From positions 11,780,001-11,844,000 of the forward strand of contig NZ_CP107853.1 in assembly GCF_036013525.1 (NCBI RefSeq): a DNA stretch of 64,000 nt. Direction: 5' to 3'. The notes beneath the pieces were generated by a model. It was not told where the DNA came from and did no database searches. It saw only the letters and a list, made by a program, of their open reading frames with translations. The position numbers and the translations under genes are program-made. This DNA is from Nonomuraea sp. NBC_00507 (GTDB lineage Bacteria > Actinomycetota > Actinomycetes > Streptosporangiales > Streptosporangiaceae). How positions within the stretch are numbered: position 1 is the stretch's first letter; each line of letters opens with the position of its first letter. This document shows positions 46,795 through 56,124 of this stretch, one piece after another.

Positions 46795-47747
46795 CGACGA
46801 CGCGTGAGAGACCCGCGGCGGCGCCCGGTAGACCCAAAGGCCGCACGCTTCGGCAGCAGGAGGGCCGCGCCGGGCTCGTGCTGATCTCGCCGACGCTGAT
46901 CATCACGCTGGTCGTGGTGGTGGTGCCGCTGCTGTGGGCGATCATGCTGGCGTTCCAGGACGCGCGGCTGATCAATATCCGGCGGGTGGGGATCTTCGGC
47001 AACTACACGCTGGAGAACTTCACGTACGTGATCTCCGAGCCGGGCTTCTGGACGTCCCTGGTCAACACCCTTGTCTACACGGTCGCGGGAACGGCGTTGT
47101 CGATCGTGATCGGGCTGGTGGCGGCGCTGGCGCTGCGGGACAGGTTCGCCGGCCGGACCCTGGTCAGGGCCTCGATCCTGATCCCGTACGTGGCGCCGGT
47201 CGTGGCGGTGGCGTTCCTGTGGGAGACGATGCTCAACCCGCAGTACGGCATCGTCAACACCTGGCTGCGCGAGCCCATCGCCTTCCTCACCCAGGCCAAC
47301 GGCGAGTTCCTGGGCATCCAGGTGCCCGTGGCGCTGCTGACGGTGATCGCGTTCGAGGCCTGGCGGTATTTCCCGTTCGCGTTCCTGTTCATCCTGGCCA
47401 GGCTGCAGGCGCTGCCCGCCGAGCTGGACGAGGCCGCGGTGGTGGACGGGGCCACGCCCACCCAGCGCTTCCGGTACGTGATCCTGCCGCAGCTGTGGCG
47501 CATCATCGCGTTGCTGTCGGTGCTGCGGTTCGTGTTCACGTTCACCAAGTTCGACGACGTCTACCTGCTGACCGGCGGCGGGGCCGGCACCGAGGTGGTC
47601 AGCGTGCGGGTCTACAACTTCCTGACCGCCCGCGACGACATCGGCGCCTCGGCCGCGCAGGCGATCGTGCTGGCGGTCGTGCTCGTCGTGTTCCTCGTCG
47701 TCTACCTGCGATTCTTCGGCGGGGGTGAGCGCGATGAGCAGAGATAA
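46791..47747 (+). CDS. Sugar ABC permease, MalF type
   Basis: The 318-residue permease has six membrane helices (first about 28-50), the periplasmic loop with the LGIQVPVALLTVIAFEAWRYFP segment and the EAA loop LDEAAVVDGATPTQRFRYVILPQL for ATPase docking. The GTG start overlaps the SBP stop by four bases (GTGA), so it is tightly coupled. It lacks the extra domain seen in the 19.2-kb MalF-like permease, giving a useful comparison for that insertion. Confidence 0.93.
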   Translation: MTTTRERPAAAPGRPKGRTLRQQEGRAGLVLISPTLIITLVVVVVPLLWAIMLAFQDARLINIRRVGIFGNYTLENFTYVISEPGFWTSLVNTLVYTVAGTALSIVIGLVAALALRDRFAGRTLVRASILIPYVAPVVAVAFLWETMLNPQYGIVNTWLREPIAFLTQANGEFLGIQVPVALLTVIAFEAWRYFPFAFLFILARLQALPAELDEAAVVDGATPTQRFRYVILPQLWRIIALLSVLRFVFTFTKFDDVYLLTGGGAGTEVVSVRVYNFLTARDDIGASAAQAIVLAVVLVVFLVVYLRFFGGGERDEQR

Positions 47748-48579
47748 CGTCGAACGGGTCCTCCTCAGGTATCTGAAGCCGCTGGTGATCCTGGTGCTCT
47801 TCCTGGTCACCGCGTTTCCGTTCTTCTACATGGTGATGTTGTCGGTCCGCGACATCCAGGAGCTCATCCTGGATCCCGGCTCGCTCTGGCCGGCCAGCTT
47901 CACCCTCGACACCTACGTGAACGTCCTGACCAGGCAGGGCTTCCTGACGTTCATGCGGAACAGCGCGATCATCGCGGTCGCGTCCGTGGCGTTCACGCTG
48001 CTGATCTCGATCCCGGGCGCGTACGCAGTGGCGCGGCTGCGCTTCTTCGGGCGGCGGCAGGTGCACTTCCTGTTCCTGGCGGTGTACCTGTTCCCGGCGA
48101 TCGTGCTGGCCATCCCGCTGTTCGTGCTCTTCACGATGCTCGGGCTCCGAGGATCCCTGATCGGCCTGATCCTCGTGTATATCGCGCAAACGGTGCCCGT
48201 CACGGTATACATGCTCCGCAACTACTTCGAGACCGTGCCGCAGAGTGTGGAGGAAGCGGCCGCGATCGACGGGTGCACGAGACTGTCGACCATCTGGCGG
48301 GTGGTGCTGCCGCTCTCCAAGCCCGCGCTGATGGCCACCGGCCTCTACGCCTTCATGATCGCATGGAACGAGTTCCTGTTCGCCCTGCTCTTCCTGGTGG
48401 AGCGGCGGGACAGCTGGACCGTTTCCCTGGGGCTTTCGCAGCTCGCGGGAAGCATCGAGATCCCGACGACGGTCCTGATGGCCGGGTCGGTGGTGCTCAC
48501 GCTGCCGATCGTGATCGTGTTCTTCGCCAGCGAGCGCCTGCTGACGGAAGGGCTGACGGCAGGAGCCGAGAAGGGATGA
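47734..48579 (+). CDS. Sugar ABC permease, MalG type
   Basis: This 281-residue partner has the usual six helices and the EAA motif VEEAAAIDGCTRLSTIWRVVLPLS. The start is the ATG at 47734 or the GTG at 47725, both overlapping the upstream gene; I use the ATG because it has GGGGGTG at the right spacing. It ends three bases before the ROK regulator gene, so all four genes form one operon. Confidence 0.92.
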   Translation: MSRDNVERVLLRYLKPLVILVLFLVTAFPFFYMVMLSVRDIQELILDPGSLWPASFTLDTYVNVLTRQGFLTFMRNSAIIAVASVAFTLLISIPGAYAVARLRFFGRRQVHFLFLAVYLFPAIVLAIPLFVLFTMLGLRGSLIGLILVYIAQTVPVTVYMLRNYFETVPQSVEEAAAIDGCTRLSTIWRVVLPLSKPALMATGLYAFMIAWNEFLFALLFLVERRDSWTVSLGLSQLAGSIEIPTTVLMAGSVVLTLPIVIVFFASERLLTEGLTAGAEKG

Positions 48580-48582
48580 ACC

Positions 48583-49731
48583 ATGCTGACGGCAGGGCAG
48601 ATCCTCCAGCTCATCCGCAATGGCACCTGCCGTACACGCAAGGAACTCATCGAGTACACCGGCCTGTCCCGGTCGACGATCACTGACCGGGTGGACCGGC
48701 TCATCGACGCCGGATACATCCACGAGTCCGGCGTCGGGGCCTCCGGGGGCGGGCGACCGCCCTCGGTGCTCGAGGTGGACGCGACCAAGCGGCTGATGCT
48801 GGTCGCCGACCTGGGCGCCACGCACGTCCGGGCGGCGCTGACCGACCTGGCCGCCCGGCCGCTGACCGAGGAGAGCACCGAGATGCGCATCGACCGCGGG
48901 CCCGAGGCCGTGCTGTCGTGGGTACGGCAGGCCTTCCAGCGCCTGCTGGACCGGCACGGCCGGCCCGCCGCCGAGGTGTGCGGCATCGGGCTGGACCTGC
49001 CGGGCTCGGTGGATCACACCAACGGGCGGGTGATCAGGTCGTTCCTCATGCCGGGGTGGGACGACCACCCGGTGGGCGCGGCCATCGGGGCGGAGTACGA
49101 CGTGCCGATCCTCGTGGAGAACGACGCCAACGCGATGGCCCTGGGCGAGTGGTGGTCGTCCTGGCGGGAGACCGACTCGCTGATCCTCATCAAGGTCTCG
49201 ACCGGGATAGGCACCGGCATCATCCTCGGTGGCCAGATTTATCGCGGCGTCGAGGAAGCCGCCGGAAACATCGGTCATGTACGCATCCGCGAGAGCGACG
49301 ACCGGGTCTGCACCTGCGGCTCGCGCGGCTGCGTCGCCTCGCTGGCCAGCGGCCACGCCCTCGCCATCGACCTGGGCCAGGAGTTCAGCCGCGACGTGGT
49401 CCGGCTCGTACAGGCCGGCGATCCCACAGCCATCGCCCGCACCCAGGAGGCGGGGCGGACCTTGGGCATCGTGCTGGCCACCGCTGTCAGCCTGCTCAAC
49501 CCCGGCGTGCTGGTGCTGGCCGGGGACATGGCGGAGACCAGGGAGCACTACCTGACCGGGATCAGGGAGATCGTCTACCGGCGCAGCCTGCCGTACACGA
49601 CCAGGAACCTGGAGATCGTCACCTCATCGCTCGGCGACCGGGCGGGCATCGTGGGCATGGCGGTCATCGTCATGGAGCACGTGCTCTCCCCCGCGTCCGT
49701 GGACGCCGCCCTGGCCGAGCCGGTCAGCTGA
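48583..49731 (+). CDS. ROK family transcriptional regulator/kinase-like protein
   Basis: The 382-residue protein fuses a winged-helix DNA-binding domain (about 1-50, LTAGQILQLIRNGTCRTRKEL) to a ROK domain: DLGATHVRAALTDL (76-89), the kinase-type Asp in VENDANAMALGE (D181) and the zinc motif H232 with C243-x-C245-x4-C250. Many ROK repressors keep an active or inactive sugar-kinase fold. Here the sugar-binding Asp and the zinc residues are present, so it could bind a hexose and may phosphorylate it. It follows the permeases by three bases and probably controls this importer from the 588-bp region upstream. Confidence 0.92.
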   Translation: MLTAGQILQLIRNGTCRTRKELIEYTGLSRSTITDRVDRLIDAGYIHESGVGASGGGRPPSVLEVDATKRLMLVADLGATHVRAALTDLAARPLTEESTEMRIDRGPEAVLSWVRQAFQRLLDRHGRPAAEVCGIGLDLPGSVDHTNGRVIRSFLMPGWDDHPVGAAIGAEYDVPILVENDANAMALGEWWSSWRETDSLILIKVSTGIGTGIILGGQIYRGVEEAAGNIGHVRIRESDDRVCTCGSRGCVASLASGHALAIDLGQEFSRDVVRLVQAGDPTAIARTQEAGRTLGIVLATAVSLLNPGVLVLAGDMAETREHYLTGIREIVYRRSLPYTTRNLEIVTSSLGDRAGIVGMAVIVMEHVLSPASVDAALAEPVS

Positions 49732-49735
49732 CCCC

Positions 49736-50488
49736 TCAGCCGCCGAGGTCGCGGCGCAACCGCTCGGGCGCCTCGACGAGCGAGGGACCGTACCAGGTGA
49801 GCAGCCGCCCGCTGACCAGGGCGCACGTGCTGCCGGGGAAACACTCCGGGCCGTCGGTCGCGGAGAACGCGTAGGGCTCGTCCGGCAGGACCACGAGCTC
49901 GGGCCGGTGCTCCACCAGCTCCGGCAAGGGGATCTTGGGGTAACGGTCGGCGTGGCCTGCGTACAGGTTGTCGACGCCGAGGCGTTTCAGCACGTCCCCG
50001 GTGAAGGTGTCGCGGCCGACCACCATCCACGGACGCCGCCAGATGGGGATGATCGCCGTCCTTCTCCGGCCGTCCGCCGTGGCCGTCCGCCACGCCGCCT
50101 CGGCCGCGTCCAGCCAGGCCGGGCGGCCGGTGCGGCACGCGTACGTGAACATCCGGTCCAGCGAGACGAACGCCTCGTCCAGCGTTTCGATCTTGGTGAC
50201 CCAGACGGCGATGCCGGCCGCGCGCAGGGCCTCGAGGTCGGCCAGGCGGTTCTCCTCGGCGTTGGCCAGGACCACGTCGGGCCGGAGCTTCCTGATCGCT
50301 TCCAGGTCGGGATTCTTGGTGCCCTTGACCCTGGCCACGTCGAGGTCGGCCGGGTGCGAGCACCAGTCGGTCGCTCCCACCAACGCCTCCGGCACGGTCG
50401 CCGCCACGGACTCGGTCAGCGACGGCACCAGGGACACGATCCGCCGCACCGTCTCCGGAACGGCCACCGCCCTACCGAGGTCATCCAT
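49736..50488 (-). CDS. BtuF/TroA-like helical-backbone binding protein, apparently cytosolic
   Basis: The 250-residue protein has the architecture of helical-backbone metal or vitamin receptors (class III binding proteins): RIVSLVPSLTES at the start, DLEAIRKLRPDVVLANAEEN across the linker, and PELVVLPDEPYAF in the second domain. Unusually there is no signal peptide or lipobox, so it would stay in the cytosol as a scavenging or chaperone-type cobalamin or metal protein, not as an importer receptor. The icmF gene downstream needs B12, which makes cobalamin an attractive ligand. ATG at 50488; GTG at 50494 is possible. Confidence 0.75.
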   Translation of the reverse strand: MDDLGRAVAVPETVRRIVSLVPSLTESVAATVPEALVGATDWCSHPADLDVARVKGTKNPDLEAIRKLRPDVVLANAEENRLADLEALRAAGIAVWVTKIETLDEAFVSLDRMFTYACRTGRPAWLDAAEAAWRTATADGRRRTAIIPIWRRPWMVVGRDTFTGDVLKRLGVDNLYAGHADRYPKIPLPELVEHRPELVVLPDEPYAFSATDGPECFPGSTCALVSGRLLTWYGPSLVEAPERLRRDLGG

Positions 50489-50586
50489 ATCCACACCCTA
50501 GATCTATGGATAAGAGCGGCCTGATGTCGGTATAGATCCGTAGAATCACCCGAAAGATCGTTACCACGTGATCGGGGGGGGATGCG

Positions 50587-51381
50587 ATGGAGCGAGAGTC
50601 ACGCGGCTTCGATCCGGACACGCCCAACGTTGCCCGGCTCTACGACTACTTTCTCGGGGGCAAGGACCACTTCCCTGTGGACAGGGAGGCGGCGGAGCAG
50701 ATCTTGAGAGTGGCGCCGGAAGTGCGGGCCGCCGCCCGCGCGAACCGGGCGTTCCTCACCCGCGCCGTGCGTCACCTCGCCGCGGCCGGGGTGCGGCAGT
50801 TTCTCGACATCGGCACGGGGCTGCCGCGGCGGGAGAACGTGCACCAAATCGCCGGCGACGGCTCCCAGGTCGTCTACGCCGACGTGGACCCCGTGGTCAT
50901 GGTGCACGCGCGGGCGTTGCTGGCCGGCCAGGGCGGCACGACGGTGGTCCAGGGCGACCTCCGCAAGCCCGGCGACATCCTGGACGATCCCGAGGTAGCG
51001 CGGGCGATCGACTTCGGCCGTCCCGTGGGCGTGCTGCTGGCCGCGGTCATGCATTTCGTCACCGACTCCGAGCGGCCGCAGGAGATCGTCGCGACCCTGC
51101 GCCAGGCCGTGGCGCCCGGCAGCTACCTCGTCCTGTCCCACGGCACCAGCGACGCCCGCGCCGCCGCCGTGCGCACGGCGACCGCGGTCTACCGGAGGGC
51201 CAGCGCGCCGCTCACGCTGCGCGGCAGGAAGCGGATCATGGAGCTCTTCGACGGGTTCGAGCTGGTGGACCCGGGCCTGGTCTGGTTGCCCGAGTGGCAT
51301 CCCGAGCCAGGCGACACCGTCGACTTCACCGACGGGCCGCAGTCGTCACTGATCCTGTGCGGCGTGGGCCGGAAGGGCTGA
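50587..51381 (+). CDS. SAM-dependent methyltransferase, DUF574 family
   Basis: The 264-residue protein matches the DUF574 (Methyltransf_19) family expanded in Streptosporangiales and Streptomyces, beginning with the signature FDPDTPNVARLYDYFLGGKDHF and PVDREAAEQI, then FLDIGTGLP as the SAM-binding motif and YADVDPVVM. Its substrate is unknown. ATG at 50587 has a long GGGGGGGG tract upstream. It is followed at three bases by an F420-type oxidoreductase gene on the same strand. Confidence 0.92.
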   Translation: MERESRGFDPDTPNVARLYDYFLGGKDHFPVDREAAEQILRVAPEVRAAARANRAFLTRAVRHLAAAGVRQFLDIGTGLPRRENVHQIAGDGSQVVYADVDPVVMVHARALLAGQGGTTVVQGDLRKPGDILDDPEVARAIDFGRPVGVLLAAVMHFVTDSERPQEIVATLRQAVAPGSYLVLSHGTSDARAAAVRTATAVYRRASAPLTLRGRKRIMELFDGFELVDPGLVWLPEWHPEPGDTVDFTDGPQSSLILCGVGRKG

Positions 51382-51384
51382 GGC

Positions 51385-52272
51385 GTGGAGGTCGGGCTGG
51401 CGGTGCCGCAGTACGGCAGGTTCGCCGCGCTGCGCAGCGTGCTCGACGTGGCGCGGGCGGCCGAGGAGATGGGGTTCGCCGGGCTGTGGGCAGGCGACCG
51501 GCTGATGACGCCGCTGCGGCCGAAGGACCGCTATCCGGGCGGAGGCGGCATCCCGGAGGCGCATCGGGTGTTCCTGGACCCGTTCGCGGTGTTGTCGGTG
51601 GCCGCCTCGGCGACCTCCACCGTGCGGCTGGGCACCAGTGCGCTGAACGCCTGCTGGTATCCGCCGCCCGTCCTGGCCCGCTCCCTCGCCACGATCGACC
51701 ACCTCAGCGGCGGCCGGCTCGCCGCCGGCCTCGGGCTCGGCTGGTCCTCCGACGAGTACGCCGCCAACGGCGTGCCGTGGAAGGACCGGGCCAAGCGATA
51801 CGAGGCCACCCTGGACGCACTGGAGGCGATCTGGGGCACGGACCCGGTCTCGTTCGAGCACGAGTTGTGGACGGTCGTGCCCAGCCACATCGAGCCCAAG
51901 CCGGCCCACCGCCTGCCGCTCTACCTGGCCGGTTTCTCCGAGCCCGCGCTACGCCGCATCGGCCGCCGGGCCGACGGCTGGCTGACCGGCCCGCTGCCCA
52001 TCCCCATGCTCACGGCGATGTGGCGGACGGTGTGCGAGAGCGCCGAGCAGGCCGGCCGCGACACCGGGACGCTGCGCATGGTCATGCGCTGTAACCCCGT
52101 CGTGACCGACCAGGGCCGCCCGCCGAGGAGCGGCACCGTGGCCGAGCTCGCGGCCTATCTGGCCACCGCGGCGGAGGCCGGGGTCCACGAGCTGATCCTG
52201 GACCTTCAGCTCACCGCCACGAGCGACCAGCACCTGCTGGAGCTGGCCGCGGACATCAGATCACGCCTGTAA
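51385..52272 (+). CDS. LLM class F420-dependent oxidoreductase
   Basis: This 295-residue luciferase-like TIM barrel has EVGLAVPQYGRFAALRSVLD, the conserved GFAGLWAGDRL, VRLGTSALNACWYPPPVLARSLATID and the GLGWSSDEYAANG segment, and RYEATLDALEAIW, which are characteristic of F420-dependent LLM reductases. It probably uses coenzyme F420, common in actinomycetes, to reduce an unknown substrate. GTG start at 51385, coupled to the methyltransferase gene. Confidence 0.9.
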   Translation: MEVGLAVPQYGRFAALRSVLDVARAAEEMGFAGLWAGDRLMTPLRPKDRYPGGGGIPEAHRVFLDPFAVLSVAASATSTVRLGTSALNACWYPPPVLARSLATIDHLSGGRLAAGLGLGWSSDEYAANGVPWKDRAKRYEATLDALEAIWGTDPVSFEHELWTVVPSHIEPKPAHRLPLYLAGFSEPALRRIGRRADGWLTGPLPIPMLTAMWRTVCESAEQAGRDTGTLRMVMRCNPVVTDQGRPPRSGTVAELAAYLATAAEAGVHELILDLQLTATSDQHLLELAADIRSRL

Positions 52273-52286
52273 TCCTGCCTTGAGGC

Positions 52287-52787
52287 CTACCTGAGTGCCT
52301 TGAGCGCGCTGTCGTAGTCCGGCTCCTGCGCGATCTCCGGCACCAGCTCGGAGTAGATCACCTTGTTGTCGCCGTCGAGCACCACGACCGCCCGCGCGGC
52401 CAGCCCCGCCATCGGCCCGGACTCCAGCGCCACGCCGTAGTCGGTCAGGAACTCGCGGCCGCGCATGAGCGACAACATGGTCACGTTGTCGAGCCCCTCC
52501 GCGCCGCAGAACCGCTTCTGCGCGAACGGCAGGTCGGCGGACACGCAGAGCACCTCGACGCCGGGGTGCTCGGCGGCCACCTGGTTGAAGCGCCGCACCG
52601 AGGCCGCGCAGACGCCGGTGTCGACGCTCGGGAAGATGTTGAGCACCTTGGTCGCCTGGCCGAAGTCCTCCAGGGAGCGCTCCGCCAGATCGTTGCCCAC
52701 CAGGCGGAACGCGGGCGCGCTGCCGCCGGCCTGCGGGAAGGTGCCGCCCACGGTGATGGGGTTGCCCCTGAGGGTGACGTCGGACAT
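52287..52787 (-). CDS. tpx: Thiol peroxidase
   Basis: Tpx (EC 1.11.1.24) is an atypical 2-Cys peroxiredoxin that reduces hydroperoxides with thioredoxin. The 166-residue protein has the peroxidatic Cys in [14 protein letters not shown] (C60) and the resolving Cys in [10 protein letters not shown] (C94), at the same spacing as E. coli Tpx C61/C95. ATG at 52787 with GAGGAGG upstream. It is convergent with the LLM oxidoreductase gene (14-bp gap). Confidence 0.96.
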   Translation of the reverse strand: MSDVTLRGNPITVGGTFPQAGGSAPAFRLVGNDLAERSLEDFGQATKVLNIFPSVDTGVCAASVRRFNQVAAEHPGVEVLCVSADLPFAQKRFCGAEGLDNVTMLSLMRGREFLTDYGVALESGPMAGLAARAVVVLDGDNKVIYSELVPEIAQEPDYDSALKALR

Positions 52788-52909
52788 GAAAGCCTCCTCG
52801 TTAGCGATGTGCTCGACCCGAAGCCTATCCATGGCAGGATCACGCCCAGTCGTTGCGGGCGGCATGCCAGCCGAGCTGGGCGCGCGTGCGCACCCCCAGG
52901 TCCATCAGC

Positions 52910-55900
52910 TCAGACGTTGCGGCGATACTGGCCGCCCGCCTCGAAGAGCGCCTCGGTGATCTGGCCGAGCGAGCAGAAGCGCGCCGCCTCCATCAGCACC
53001 TCGAACGCGTTGCCGTCCGACATCGCCACCTCGCGCAACCGTGCCAGCTGTGCGGGGGTCTCCGAGAGGTTGCGCTCGTGGAAGGCCTGGAGCCGGTCGA
53101 GCTGCGAGCGCTTCTCCTCCTCGGTGCCCCTGGCCAGCTCCAGCGTGTGCGGCGCCGGTTCGTCGAGCTCCTTCGTGAACGTGTTCACGCCGATGATCGG
53201 CAGCGAGCCGTCGTGCTTGCGCATCTCGTACAGCATGGACTCGTCCTGAATCTTTCCGCGCTGGTAGCCGGTCTCCATCGCGCCCAGCACGCCGCCCCGG
53301 TCCGACAGGCGCTCGAACTCGGCGAGCACCGCCTCCTCCACCAGGTCCGTCAGCTCCTCGATGATGAACGAGCCCTGCAGCGGGTTCTCGTTCCTGGCCA
53401 GGCCCCATTCGCGGTTGATGATGAGCTGGATCGCCATGGCGCGGCGGACCGAGTCGGCCGTCGGGGTGGTGACGGCCTCGTCGAAGGCGTTGGTGTGCAG
53501 GCTGTTGCAGTTGTCGTAGATGGCGATCAGGGCCTGCAGGGTGGTGCGGATGTCGTTGAAGTTCATCTCCTGGGCGTGCAGGGACCGGCCCGAGGTCTGG
53601 ATGTGGTACTTCAGCTTCTGCGATCGCTCGGCGGCGCCGTAGCGCTCCCGCATGGCCACCGCCCAGATGCGGCGGGCCACCCGCCCGAGCACGCTGTACT
53701 CGGGGTCCATACCGTTGGAGAAGAAAAACGACAGGTTCGGCGCGAAGTCGTCGATGTTCATGCCGCGGGCCAGATAGGCCTCCACGTAGGTGAACCCGTT
53801 GGCCAGGGTGAAGGCGAGCTGGCTGATCGGGTTCGCGCCGGCCTCGGCGATGTGGTAGCCGGAGATCGAGACCGAGTAGAAGTTGCGCACGCCGTTCTGG
53901 ATGAACCACTCCTGGATGTCGGCCATCATCCGCAGGCTGAACTCGGTGGAGAAGATGCAGGTGTTCTGGCCCTGGTCCTCCTTGAGGATGTCGGCCTGGA
54001 CGGTGCCGCGGACGGTGGCCAGTGTGCGGGCCCGGAGCTCCGCGGCCTCCTCGGGCGTGGGCTCCCGGCCGTCGTGCTCACCGCGGAAACGATCGAGCGC
54101 CTGGTCGATGGCGGTGTTGAGGTAGAAGGCCAGGATCGTGGGCGCGGGGCCGTTGATCGTCATGGACACCGACGTGTTGGGCGCCGACAGATCGAACCCG
54201 TCGTAGAGCACCTTCATGTCGTCGAGGGTCGCGATCGACACCCCGGAGGTGCCGACTTTTCCGTAAATGTCGGGACGGGGGTCGGGGTCGTGGCCGTACA
54301 ACGTCACCGAGTCGAACGCCGTCGACAGCCGGGTCGCGGGCTGGCCCCGCGACAGCAGCTTGAAGCGGCGGTTGGTGCGGAACGGGTCGCCCTCGCCCGC
54401 GAACATCCTGGTCGGATCCTCGTCCTCACGCTTGAACGGGAACACGCCGGCCGTGAAAGGGAACGTTCCTGGAAGGTTCTCGCTCCGCAGGAAACGCAGC
54501 AGGTCACCGTGGTCGGTGTAGCGGGGCAGGGCCACGCGGGGCACGCGGTTGCCCGAGAGCGTCTCGCGCCAGAGCGGGGTGTGGATCTCGCGGTCGCGTA
54601 CCTTCACGACCAGTTCGTCCGCGGTGTAACGCTCCTTGACGGCCGGCCAGGTGTCGATCAGGGTGCGGCACTCGTCGGTGAGCTCGCGGTCGGCTTGGGC
54701 GTGCAGGTCCTTGAGCCGGTCGTCGCTCATGAGCTGCTGGACGGCGGCCAGCTGCTGGCGACGGCGCGCCACCTCCGCCTGGGCCAGGGTCTCGGCGTGG
54801 TACGCGCGGACGGCCTCGGCGATCTCGGCCAGGTAGCGGGACCTGGCGGGCGGCACGATCGCCGCCGAGACCTGCGAGGTGCGCCCGGACACCTGCGGCA
54901 GCAGGCCGGGGCCCGCGTCCTCCAACAGGAGACCCTTGAGGTGGTGGTAGAGGGCCGTGACGCCGGCGTCGTTGTAGCGGGCGGCGATGGTGCCGAAGAC
55001 GGGCATGTCCTCGGGCCTGGCGCCGAACGCCTCGCGGTTGCGTACGAGCTGGCGGCGCACGTCGCGCAGGGCGTCCTCCGCGCCGCGGCGCTCGTACTTG
55101 TTGATCACGACGGCCTCGGCGAAGTCCAGCATGTCGATCTTCTCGAGCTGGGAGGCCGCGCCGAACTCGGGGGTCATCACATAGATGGGCACGTCCACGT
55201 GGGGAACGATGCCGGCGTCGCCCTGGCCGATGCCCGGCGTCTCGACGATCACCAGGTCGTAGCCGGCCGCCCGGCAGGCGTTGATCACCTCATCGAGGCA
55301 GGCGGGCACCTCGTTGGCGGCGCCCCTGGTGGCGAGGGAGCGGAAGTAGACCTGGGGGCCCAGGCTGTTCATGCGGATGCGGTCGCCGAGCAGCGCCCCG
55401 CCGCCGCGCCTGCGGGTGGGGTCGATGGCGATGACGGCGATGCGCAGCTTGTCGTCGTTGTCGACGCGGAACCTGCGGACGAGCTCGTCGGTGAGCGAGG
55501 ACTTGCCCGAGCCGCCCGTGCCCGTGATGCCCAGCACCGGCGCGCGCTTGTCCGCCGTCAGCCCTTCGATCGCCCGGCCGCTCTCGATGAGCGTGATCGC
55601 CCGGGCCAGCGCCGCCTGGTCGCCGGCGACCACCGCCTCCGCCGCGGGCGGGTCGCCCAGCTCGACGTCGCAGTCCTCGATCAGCTTGTTGATCATGCCG
55701 GGCAGGCCGTACCGCTGGCCGTCCTCGGGCGAGAAGATGCGGGTGACGCCGCGCTCGTGCAGCAGCTCGATCTCCTCGGGCACGATCACGCCCCCGCCGC
55801 CGCCGTAGACCTTCACGTGCCCCGCGCCGCGCTCACGCAGCAGCTCCACCAGGTAGGTGAAGAACTCGACGTGCCCGCCCTGGTAGGAGCTGATCGCCAC

Positions 55901-56083
55901 ACCCTGGACGTCCTCCTGGATGGCGGCCGTGACGATCTCCTCGACCGAGCGGTTGTGCCCGAGGTGGATCACCTCGGCGCCCTGCGACTGGAGAATGCGC
56001 CGCATGATGTTGATCGCCGCGTCGTGCCCGTCGAACAGGGCCGCGGCGGTCACGAAACGGACGGGGTGTACCGGGACGTGCAC
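52910..56083 (-). CDS. icmF: Fused isobutyryl-CoA mutase
   Basis: IcmF (EC 5.4.99.13) is the cobalamin enzyme interconverting isobutyryl-CoA and n-butyryl-CoA, fused to its G-protein chaperone. The 1057-residue protein has the B12-binding domain first (DGHDAA at 18-23 with the ligand H20), the MeaI-type GTPase (P-loop GTGGSGKSS near 188-196, DPTRRRGGGALLGDR), then the mutase TIM barrel (about 520-1050) with GTSGVSIATLDDM, QNTCIFSTEFSLRMMADIQEW and SGYHIAEAGANPISQLAFTLANGF. The N-to-C order B12-GTPase-barrel identifies IcmF rather than methylmalonyl-CoA mutase. It serves branched-chain fatty-acid and valine metabolism. It has a divergent neighbour with shared twin palindromes. Confidence 0.97.
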   Translation of the reverse strand: MHVPVHPVRFVTAAALFDGHDAAINIMRRILQSQGAEVIHLGHNRSVEEIVTAAIQEDVQGVAISSYQGGHVEFFTYLVELLRERGAGHVKVYGGGGGVIVPEEIELLHERGVTRIFSPEDGQRYGLPGMINKLIEDCDVELGDPPAAEAVVAGDQAALARAITLIESGRAIEGLTADKRAPVLGITGTGGSGKSSLTDELVRRFRVDNDDKLRIAVIAIDPTRRRGGGALLGDRIRMNSLGPQVYFRSLATRGAANEVPACLDEVINACRAAGYDLVIVETPGIGQGDAGIVPHVDVPIYVMTPEFGAASQLEKIDMLDFAEAVVINKYERRGAEDALRDVRRQLVRNREAFGARPEDMPVFGTIAARYNDAGVTALYHHLKGLLLEDAGPGLLPQVSGRTSQVSAAIVPPARSRYLAEIAEAVRAYHAETLAQAEVARRRQQLAAVQQLMSDDRLKDLHAQADRELTDECRTLIDTWPAVKERYTADELVVKVRDREIHTPLWRETLSGNRVPRVALPRYTDHGDLLRFLRSENLPGTFPFTAGVFPFKREDEDPTRMFAGEGDPFRTNRRFKLLSRGQPATRLSTAFDSVTLYGHDPDPRPDIYGKVGTSGVSIATLDDMKVLYDGFDLSAPNTSVSMTINGPAPTILAFYLNTAIDQALDRFRGEHDGREPTPEEAAELRARTLATVRGTVQADILKEDQGQNTCIFSTEFSLRMMADIQEWFIQNGVRNFYSVSISGYHIAEAGANPISQLAFTLANGFTYVEAYLARGMNIDDFAPNLSFFFSNGMDPEYSVLGRVARRIWAVAMRERYGAAERSQKLKYHIQTSGRSLHAQEMNFNDIRTTLQALIAIYDNCNSLHTNAFDEAVTTPTADSVRRAMAIQLIINREWGLARNENPLQGSFIIEELTDLVEEAVLAEFERLSDRGGVLGAMETGYQRGKIQDESMLYEMRKHDGSLPIIGVNTFTKELDEPAPHTLELARGTEEEKRSQLDRLQAFHERNLSETPAQLARLREVAMSDGNAFEVLMEAARFCSLGQITEALFEAGGQYRRNV

Positions 56084-56124
56084 GCCTGATCACTCCTTCG
56101 TGAGGGCTCTCTCTTCGAAGATAC

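Noticed and set aside
52910..56083. Methylmalonyl-CoA mutase
   Set aside because: The B12-GTPase-barrel order in a single chain fits IcmF, not MCM.
52853..56089. Long plus-strand frame opposite icmF
   Set aside because: It has no domain motif and is the G/C-driven antisense shadow of a clearly conserved gene. The same applies to long antisense frames opposite the coiled-coil glycosyltransferase (7353-9227), treS (11437-12969), the ABC permease (13091-14779) and the MalF-like region (17947-19743).
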